Shown here: positions 33,640 through 39,131 of the stretch, in pieces
Layout: every line of letters starts with the position of its first letter
Numbering within the stretch: position 1 is the stretch's first letter
DNA from: Nocardia araoensis NBRC 100135
Lineage (GTDB): Bacteria; Actinomycetota; Actinomycetes; Mycobacteriales; Mycobacteriaceae
DNA length: 39,131 nucleotides
NCBI RefSeq assembly: GCF_000308435.1
Contig: NZ_BAFR01000051.1
Location: 1 to 39,131, forward strand
Direction: 5' to 3'
Made by a program: the position numbers and the translations under genes
Notes under the pieces: model-generated
Told to the model about the DNA's origin: nothing
Seen by the model: only the letters and a program-made list of their open reading frames with translations
Database searches by the model: none

Positions 33640-33645
33640 GTACCC

Positions 33646-34911
33646 ATGACGGTAGGAACGACCACCCAGCCTGATGTCCGCGAGGTGGTGCACGAGGCCG
33701 CGCGCAAGGCCAGGGTCGCGTCGCGGGCGCTCGCCCAGCTGACGACCGCACAGAAGAACGACGCCCTGCACGCCGCCGCCGACGCACTGCTGGCCGCCGC
33801 CGATCGGGTGCTGGCCGCCAACGCCGAGGACATCGCCGCGGCGCAGGCGGCGGGCACCGAGGAGTCGCTGCTGGACCGGCTGCGGCTGACCAAGCCCCGC
33901 ATCGACGGCATCGCCTCGGGGTTGCGGCAGGTGGCCGGGTTGCCCGATCCGGTGGGTGTGGTGGTGCGCGGCTCGACGCTGCCGAACGGCCTGGAGATCC
34001 GGCAGGTGCGCGTGCCGCTCGGCGTGGTCGGCATGGTGTACGAGGCCAGGCCGAACGTCACCGTCGACGCGTTCGGGCTCGCGCTCAAGTCCGGTAACGC
34101 CGCCCTGCTGCGCGGCTCGTCCTCGGCGGCCCGGTCCAATGCCGCGCTCGTCGCGGTGCTGCGCGAATCGCTTGCCGCGCAGGATATCCCGGCTGATGCC
34201 GTGCAGTTGCTGCCGAGCGAGGACCGTTCCAGCGTCACCCATCTGATCCAGGCCCGCGGTCTGGTCGACGTGGTCATTCCGCGCGGCGGCGCGGGACTGA
34301 TCAACGCGGTCGTGCGCGACGCGCAGGTGCCGACCATCGAGACCGGCACCGGCAACTGCCACGTCTACGTACACGCCGCCGCCGACCTGGACATGGCCGA
34401 GCGGATCCTGATCAACGCCAAGACCCGCCGTCCCAGCGTGTGCAACGCGGCCGAGACCGTGCTGATCGACGCCGGGATCGCGGACACGGCGCTGCCCCGG
34501 CTCACCGAAGCGCTGGAGCGTTCCGGCGTCACCATCCACGGCGACCTGCCGGGCCAGGTTCCGGCCACCGACGCCGACTGGGGCGAGGAGTACCTCACCC
34601 TGGACATCGCGCTCAAAGTGGTCGACGGTCTGGACGCGGCGGTGGAGCACATCAACACCTGGGGCACCGGCCACACCGAGGCCATCGTCACCGGCGACCT
34701 CGCCGCGGCCCGTGAGTTCACCAGCCGGGTCGACGCCGCCGCCGTGATGGTGAACGCCTCCACCGCGTTCACCGACGGCGAGCAGTTCGGCTTCGGCGCC
34801 GAGATCGGTATCTCCACTCAGAAGCTGCACGCGCGCGGCCCGATGGCCCTGCCGGAGCTGACCTCCACGAAGTGGATCGTCTGGGGCGAAGGACAGATCC
34901 GGCCCGTCTGA
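33646..34911 (+). CDS. proA: Gamma-glutamyl phosphate reductase
   Basis: NADPH-dependent reductase that converts gamma-glutamyl phosphate to glutamate semialdehyde, the second step of proline synthesis. The 421-residue product has the aldehyde-dehydrogenase-like fold with [50 protein letters not shown] and the catalytic cysteine in [15 protein letters not shown] (Cys 266). The ATG at 33646 appears leaderless. proB, its pathway partner, is at 10859-12001. It is followed by a palindrome and then moxR. Confidence 0.98.
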   Translation: MTVGTTTQPDVREVVHEAARKARVASRALAQLTTAQKNDALHAAADALLAAADRVLAANAEDIAAAQAAGTEESLLDRLRLTKPRIDGIASGLRQVAGLPDPVGVVVRGSTLPNGLEIRQVRVPLGVVGMVYEARPNVTVDAFGLALKSGNAALLRGSSSAARSNAALVAVLRESLAAQDIPADAVQLLPSEDRSSVTHLIQARGLVDVVIPRGGAGLINAVVRDAQVPTIETGTGNCHVYVHAAADLDMAERILINAKTRRPSVCNAAETVLIDAGIADTALPRLTEALERSGVTIHGDLPGQVPATDADWGEEYLTLDIALKVVDGLDAAVEHINTWGTGHTEAIVTGDLAAAREFTSRVDAAAVMVNASTAFTDGEQFGFGAEIGISTQKLHARGPMALPELTSTKWIVWGEGQIRPV

Positions 34912-34932
34912 TCGGCGTGCACGGCGGTCGCG

Positions 34933-34955
34933 GCCGATGCCGAGTCGGCATCGGC
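34933..34955. terminator. 23-bp palindrome after proA / upstream of moxR
   Basis: GCCGATGCCGA and TCGGCATCGGC are perfect 11-bp arms around a single G. It starts 21 bp after the proA stop, so it can act as a terminator hairpin (10-bp stem, AGT loop), but it also overlaps the -35 position of a TAGCGT -10 candidate (34968-34973) for moxR, so an operator role is possible. Confidence 0.6.
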
Positions 34956-35001
34956 GCGGCGCTGCCGTAGCGTGGGGGATGGTTCGGAAGGAAGGTGCCG
35001 G

Positions 35002-35883
35002 GTGGTGTCGGAGAGCGCAGTACAGGAGCCGATCTTCACGTCGGTGGACGACGTGATCGAACGGTTGGCGAGCACGGGCTACCTGGCGGACAAGGCCACC
35101 GCCACCTCGGTGTTCCTCGCAGATCGCCTGGGCAAGCCGTTGCTGATCGAGGGACCGGCGGGTGTGGGCAAGACCGAGCTGGCGCGCGCGGTCGCGCAGA
35201 CCTCGGGCGCCGAGCTGGTGCGGTTGCAGTGCTACGAGGGCGTCGACGAGGCCCGCGCGCTGTACGAGTGGAACCACGCCAAGCAGATCCTGCGCATCCA
35301 GGCGTCCAGCGAGAACGACTGGGAGGAGACGAAGGCCGACGTCTTCACCGAGGAATTCCTGCTGTCGCGCCCGCTGCTGACCGCGATCCGGCGCGCCGAT
35401 CCCACGGTGCTGCTGATCGATGAGACCGATAAGGCGGACGTCGAGATCGAGGGCCTGCTGCTCGAGGTGCTCAGCGACTTCGCGGTGACGGTACCGGAGC
35501 TGGGCACGATCACCGCCAGCCGCAAACCGTTCGTCGTGCTCACCTCCAACGCCACCCGCGAGTTGTCCGAGGCGCTCAAGCGCCGCTGCCTGTACCTGCA
35601 TCTGGATTTCCCGGACGAGGAGCTGGAGCGGCGCATCCTGGCCAGCCGGGTGCCCGAGCTGTCCGCGGCGGTCGCCGCGCAGCTGGTGCGGATCGTGCAC
35701 GTGCTGCGCGGCATGCAGTTGAAGAAGCTGCCGTCGGTCGCCGAGTCGATCGACTGGGGCCGCACGCTGCTGGCGCTCGGCTTGCGAGATCTGGACGACA
35801 CGACCGTCCGCGCCACACTCGGTGTGGTGCTCAAACACCAGAGCGACCACCAGCGCGCGCTGGCCGAACTGAAGCTGGCCTGA
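35002..35883 (+). CDS. MoxR-family AAA+ ATPase
   Basis: AAA+ ATPase that works with a VWA-domain partner in maturing or remodelling proteins. Walker A is GPAGVGKTE (from residue 51), Walker [12 protein letters not shown] (136-146), sensor 1 LTSNATRE, and the arginine-finger region [12 protein letters not shown]. About 293 residues. The frame is open from 34972; GTG at 35002 (or 35005) is chosen because AAGGAAGG (34988-34995) lies 6 nt before. It is 3 bp upstream of the VWA gene. From memory, the same pair follows proA in M. tuberculosis (Rv2426c-Rv2425c). Confidence 0.92.
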   Translation: MVSESAVQEPIFTSVDDVIERLASTGYLADKATATSVFLADRLGKPLLIEGPAGVGKTELARAVAQTSGAELVRLQCYEGVDEARALYEWNHAKQILRIQASSENDWEETKADVFTEEFLLSRPLLTAIRRADPTVLLIDETDKADVEIEGLLLEVLSDFAVTVPELGTITASRKPFVVLTSNATRELSEALKRRCLYLHLDFPDEELERRILASRVPELSAAVAAQLVRIVHVLRGMQLKKLPSVAESIDWGRTLLALGLRDLDDTTVRATLGVVLKHQSDHQRALAELKLA

Positions 35884-35886
35884 GCG

Positions 35887-37314
35887 ATGGCGACCGGGCC
35901 GGTACCCGCGGAGGTGGCGGCACTGAGCGCGCCGCACGGCATTGCGGGGCATCTGGTCGGCTTCGTGGAGGCGCTGCGGGCGCGCGGGATACCGGTCGGA
36001 CCTTCGGAAACGGTGGACGCGGGCCGCGTGGTCACCGTGCTCGACCTGATGGACCGGGAGGTGCTGCGCGAGGGACTGGCGTGCGCGCTGCTGCGGCGCA
36101 CCACCCACCGCGCGACCTTCGACGGGCTGTTCGACCTGTGGTTCCCCGTCGCCGTCGGGCAGCGCGCCGCCGGCCAGGACGAGCTGGAGATTCCGCACAC
36201 GCCGTCGGGAGATGTGGACATCCCGGCGCTGCGCGAGCTGCTCGCGGAACTGCTGGCGCAGGAGTCGGCGACCCCGCAGCTGGAGGCGCTGGCCGCGCAG
36301 CTGGTCGAGCAGCTCGGCCAGTACCAATCCGCCCGCGGTCCGTCCTTCTCGTCGTACCAGGCGCTGAAAGAGGTGCAGCCGCAGACGTTGCTGGCGAAGA
36401 TCCTCGCCGGGATGGCCCTCGGGCCGGACGCGAGCGAGTTCGACGCCGAGATCGCCCGCCGCGCCGCCCGGCAGCGAATCGCGGGCTTCCGCGCGACCGT
36501 CGAGGCCGAGACCAGGCGACGGGTCGCCGAGCAGATCGGGCGCGAGCGCGTGGCTGGCTACGGCGTCGCCCGGCAAGCCGAGGAGGTCGACTTCCTGCGC
36601 GCCTCCGAGGCCGAACTCGGCGAACTCAAACGCAGTACCCAGCGTTTGGCCCGGATCCTGGCTTCGCGCCTCGCGGCGCGCCGCAGGCACGCCCGCCGCG
36701 GCGCCATCGACCTGCGCCGCACCCTGCGCGCGTCGATGTCGACGGGCGGCGTGCCCATCGACCTGGTGAACCGCAAGCCGCGTCCGGGCCGCCCCGAACT
36801 CGTTCTGCTGTGCGATGTCTCGGGCTCGGTGGCCGGATTCAGCAACTTCACGCTGTTGCTGGTGAGCGCCCTGCGCGAACAGTTCTCCCGGGTGCGCATC
36901 TTCGCGTTCGTCGACCAGATCGACGAGGTGACCCGGTTCTTCGATCCGCACACCCAGCTGGACCGGGCGATGACCCGGATCTTCGGTGAGGCGAACGTCG
37001 TCGGCCTGGACGGGCACTCCGACTACGGCAACGCGCTGGCCGGGTTCGCCAGGGACTTCCCGGACGCGGTCACCAGCCGCAGCTCGCTGCTGATCCTCGG
37101 CGACGCCCGCACCAACTACCGCGACCCCGAGCTGAACACCCTGCGGTCGCTGGTCGAGGTGGCCAAACACGCGCACTGGCTCAATCCGGAACCGCGTAAC
37201 CAGTGGGGTTCCGGCGATTCCGCGGCGGACAAGTACCGCGACGTGATCGAGATGCACGAATGCCGTTCGGCCAAACAGCTCACCGCGGTGGTCTCGCGGC
37301 TGCTTCCGGTGTAG
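35887..37314 (+). CDS. VWA domain-containing CoxE-like protein
   Basis: A 475-residue partner of the MoxR ATPase. The C-terminal von Willebrand A domain has the metal-ion site DVSGSV (Asp 310), with [20 protein letters not shown] following and [12 protein letters not shown] carrying a further MIDAS residue. The N-terminal half is helical with many Arg/Glu/Ala residues ([20 protein letters not shown]) and a basic linker rich in RR ([20 protein letters not shown]). CoxE-like proteins help assemble metal sites in carbon-monoxide dehydrogenase-type enzymes, but no such enzyme is in the window, so the client is unknown. Start ATG at 35887, coupled to moxR. Confidence 0.9.
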   Translation: MATGPVPAEVAALSAPHGIAGHLVGFVEALRARGIPVGPSETVDAGRVVTVLDLMDREVLREGLACALLRRTTHRATFDGLFDLWFPVAVGQRAAGQDELEIPHTPSGDVDIPALRELLAELLAQESATPQLEALAAQLVEQLGQYQSARGPSFSSYQALKEVQPQTLLAKILAGMALGPDASEFDAEIARRAARQRIAGFRATVEAETRRRVAEQIGRERVAGYGVARQAEEVDFLRASEAELGELKRSTQRLARILASRLAARRRHARRGAIDLRRTLRASMSTGGVPIDLVNRKPRPGRPELVLLCDVSGSVAGFSNFTLLLVSALREQFSRVRIFAFVDQIDEVTRFFDPHTQLDRAMTRIFGEANVVGLDGHSDYGNALAGFARDFPDAVTSRSSLLILGDARTNYRDPELNTLRSLVEVAKHAHWLNPEPRNQWGSGDSAADKYRDVIEMHECRSAKQLTAVVSRLLPV

Positions 37315-37322
37315 GAGACGGC

Positions 37323-37664
37323 ATGGACGATGCCGCGCTGCTGAGCTACTGCCTGGCCAAGCCGGGCGCCTGGCAGGACGAACCGTGGGAGGGCGACGTG
37401 GTCGCCAAGGTCGGCGACAAGATCTTCGCTTTCCTCGGCGCGACGTCGGTCGGACTCAAATGCGGGCGGACCCGCGAGGAGGCCGACGAACTGATCCGGG
37501 TGTACCCGCAGGACGTGTCGGCGTCGGCCTACATCGGGCGGTACGGGTGGAACGTCATCCGGTTCGGCGGCGCGGTCTCGGATAACGAACTGTACGAACT
37601 GGTCGATCTTTCCTACGACGCCGTCGTGAGCAAGCTGCCGAAGAGCAAGCGCCCGCCCGCCTGA
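37323..37664 (+). CDS. MmcQ/YjbR family protein
   Basis: A 113-residue protein of the YjbR (double-wing) fold. [20 protein letters not shown] then [19 protein letters not shown] is the typical start. [32 protein letters not shown] and a C-terminal [17 protein letters not shown] complete the pattern. The fold resembles the type IV secretion chaperone/DNA-binding double-wing, but its function is not established. TAGGAGA precedes the ATG at 37323 by 5 nt, and it begins 8 bp after the VWA stop, so it is in the moxR operon. Confidence 0.88.
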   Translation: MDDAALLSYCLAKPGAWQDEPWEGDVVAKVGDKIFAFLGATSVGLKCGRTREEADELIRVYPQDVSASAYIGRYGWNVIRFGGAVSDNELYELVDLSYDAVVSKLPKSKRPPA

Positions 37665-37677
37665 AAGGGTTCGTTAA

Positions 37678-37709
37678 GCCGATCTTTGGCGTGCGCCGAC
37701 AAGATCGGC
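37678..37709. terminator. Hairpin between the MmcQ gene and the HSP90-like gene
   Basis: Perfect 9-bp arms GCCGATCTT (37678-37686) and AAGATCGGC (37701-37709) enclose a smaller GGCG/CGCC stem. It lies 13 bp after the MmcQ stop and ends 4 bp before the next ATG. Most likely a terminator of the moxR operon, but so close to the start that it could control translation of the HSP90-like gene if transcription reads through. Confidence 0.55.
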
Positions 37710-37713
37710 GGCC

Positions 37714-39131
37714 ATGGGGAACAGAACGCCGGACGATCCGGCGGCGGTGCACAACAACTACTCGTTTCAGGTCGACCTGCGCGGCATCGTCGATCTGCTC
37801 TCTCATCATCTCTACTCGAGTCCGCGGGTCTATCTGCGCGAGCTGTTGCAGAACGCCGTGGACGCGGTCACCGCTCGTGTGCGGCTGGACCCGACGGCCC
37901 CCACCGGCATTCGGCTCACCGTGGACGAATCCGGGCTGCGGATCAGCGATCCCGGTGTCGGTTTGACCGAGGCCGATGTCCACCGGTTCCTGGCCACCAT
38001 CGGCCGCTCGTCCAAACGAGACGATATCGAAGGCGCGCGACGGGAGTTTCTCGGACAGTTCGGGATCGGGCTGCTGGCCTGCTTCACGGTGGCCGAGACC
38101 ATCCGGGTGGTCACCCGATCGGCCGTCGATTCGACCGCGTCGCCGGTCGAGTGGCTGGCCCGCGCCGACGGCACCTACTCGGTGCGTTCGGTGGATCTCG
38201 ACGAGTACCCGGAGCCGGGAACCACGGTGTGGCTCACCCCGCGCGGCGGAGCCGGGGAGTGGCTGCGGCCGCAACGGGTGATCGACTCGGCGCGCGAGTT
38301 CGGTTCGCTGCTGCCGTACGAGGTGACGGTGCGGTCGGACGGTGTCGTGACGACGGTCACCGAAGGCGTTCCGGTCTGGCGTCGCGCGTATCCGTCGCCG
38401 GAGCGGCGCAGGGCCGCCCTGCTCGACTACGGTCGCCGGACGCTGGGCTTCGCTCCGCTCGACGCCATCGAACTCGATGCAGGCGCGGCGGGGGTCAGCG
38501 GTGTGGCCTACGTGCTGTCCCACCCCGGGAACCCGTCGGAGAGCAGTGCGCACCGGGTGTACCTGAAAGGCATGCTCTTGGGCGACGCGGTGCGCGGCGT
38601 ACTACCGGATTGGGCGTTCTTCGTGCGCTGTGTGCTCGACACCGACACGCTGCGCCCCACCGCGTCGCGGGAGGGGCTCTACGAGGACGAGCGGCTCGCC
38701 GTCGTCCGTGAGGTGCTCGGTGATCGGATCCGCGACTGGCTCACCGAGATCGCCGCCGAACAGCCGCAGCGGCTGGCCGCGTTCCTGGCCGTGCACGCGC
38801 TCGGCGTGAAGGCGATGGCGAGCCATTCCCTCGATCTTCTGCGAATCATGCTGCCGCACTTGCACTTCGAGACCACCGACGGGCGCGTTCCGCTCACCGG
38901 GTTCGCCCGTGATCACCGCACCGTGCGGGTGACCGCGACGGTCGAGGAGTTCCGTCAGGTGGCGGCCACCGCAGCCGCGCAGGGCATCGGCGTCGTCAAC
39001 GGCGGCTACGCCTACGACCGGGAGTTGATCGCGCAACTGCCGCGGCTGCTGCCCGGCGTCGAAGTGGTCGCCCTGGATGTCGAAGCGATCGCCGCGGCGC
39101 TCGACCCGGTCGACCCCGGCGACGAACTGGC
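37714..39131 (+). CDS. HSP90-like (HtpG-family) ATPase, 5' part
   Basis: GHKL-fold ATPase; the frame is open to the end of the window (472 codons seen). The ATP-binding motifs are YLRELLQNAVDAV with Asn 47 (in place of the ELISNASDA of HtpG), ISDPGVGLTEADVHRFLATI with Asp 79, SSKRDD, and GQFGIGLLACFTVAE (from 114). The middle domain includes VYLKGMLLGDAVRGVLPDWA and the conserved RPTASREGLYED, matching the catalytic-Arg loop of HSP90s. Beyond that it diverges from HtpG and seems shorter in the C-terminal dimerisation region. In actinobacteria such divergent HSP90s exist beside or instead of canonical HtpG. No Shine-Dalgarno is obvious. Confidence 0.88.
   Translation, partial: MGNRTPDDPAAVHNNYSFQVDLRGIVDLLSHHLYSSPRVYLRELLQNAVDAVTARVRLDPTAPTGIRLTVDESGLRISDPGVGLTEADVHRFLATIGRSSKRDDIEGARREFLGQFGIGLLACFTVAETIRVVTRSAVDSTASPVEWLARADGTYSVRSVDLDEYPEPGTTVWLTPRGGAGEWLRPQRVIDSAREFGSLLPYEVTVRSDGVVTTVTEGVPVWRRAYPSPERRRAALLDYGRRTLGFAPLDAIELDAGAAGVSGVAYVLSHPGNPSESSAHRVYLKGMLLGDAVRGVLPDWAFFVRCVLDTDTLRPTASREGLYEDERLAVVREVLGDRIRDWLTEIAAEQPQRLAAFLAVHALGVKAMASHSLDLLRIMLPHLHFETTDGRVPLTGFARDHRTVRVTATVEEFRQVAATAAAQGIGVVNGGYAYDRELIAQLPRLLPGVEVVALDVEAIAAALDPVDPGDEL

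Noticed and set aside
33559..37257. Long - strand open frame joined to ribokinase
   Set aside because: Ribokinase homology starts at 33558. The upstream part is antisense to proA, moxR and the VWA gene and shows no family motifs.
1..39131. CRISPR array, tRNA, rRNA or intact insertion sequence
   Set aside because: No regularly spaced short direct repeats, no tRNA-like cloverleaf that I could find by eye, and no transposase motif was seen. A tRNA scan would be decisive.

Overview
This window is chromosomal DNA from a high-GC actinobacterium, most likely Nocardia or a close mycolic-acid relative. The evidence is the very G/C-rich third codon positions, an EspG / small helical protein / PPE-type cassette, and a gene order (valS-folC-DUF4233-ndk-rne-rplU-rpmA-obg-proB, then rbsK-proA-moxR-VWA) that matches, from memory, the mycobacterial Rv2448c-Rv2425c neighbourhood. 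The species is inferred; no search was run.

Layout. (1) About 1-12000, + strand: conserved housekeeping block. It has the 3' part of valS, folC, a membrane protein (DUF4233), ndk, RNase E/G with a long structured leader, rplU-rpmA, obg and proB. (2) About 12190-14470, - strand: an orphan type VII secretion cassette of an EspG-like chaperone, a small helical partner and a PPE-type protein with a proline-rich tail. (3) 14708-15052: a small secreted protein. (4) 15105-21453, - strand: a tightly packed run of HSL-type esterase, short-chain dehydrogenase, ferritin-like diiron protein, Baeyer-Villiger-type flavin monooxygenase, MerR regulator and O-methyltransferase, starting at a promoter whose -35 lies inside a perfect dyad. 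(5) 21538-25093: accessory and decaying DNA. It holds a wrecked GrpB-family gene, a 2-hydroxyacid dehydrogenase, a stand-alone LigD-type polymerase, a ribbon-helix-helix / MazF-like toxin-antitoxin pair, degenerate tandem repeats of about 168 bp and a small fragment of a second rtcB. (6) 25094-33558, - strand: a RecQ helicase ending in a phosphoribosyltransferase-like loop, a SLOG-like protein upstream of it, an alpha/beta hydrolase, RtcB RNA ligase, an amidohydrolase plus glutamine-synthetase-like pair (the two halves of FluG) and ribokinase. (7) 33646-39131, + strand: proA, MoxR ATPase, VWA (CoxE-like) protein, MmcQ/YjbR protein and the first part of a divergent HSP90-like ATPase cut by the window end.

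How they work together. proB and proA encode consecutive steps of proline synthesis but are 21.6 kb apart, so the material between them looks like a variable insertion zone in a conserved backbone. The esterase-SDR-diiron-BVMO set can be read as a sub-terminal oxidation route (hydroxylate, oxidise to ketone, insert oxygen to give an ester, hydrolyse), similar in composition to the mycobacterial mymA locus. MoxR, the VWA protein and the HSP90-like protein suggest a protein-remodelling group. The least explained pair is the SLOG-like gene with the RecQ-PRTase gene.
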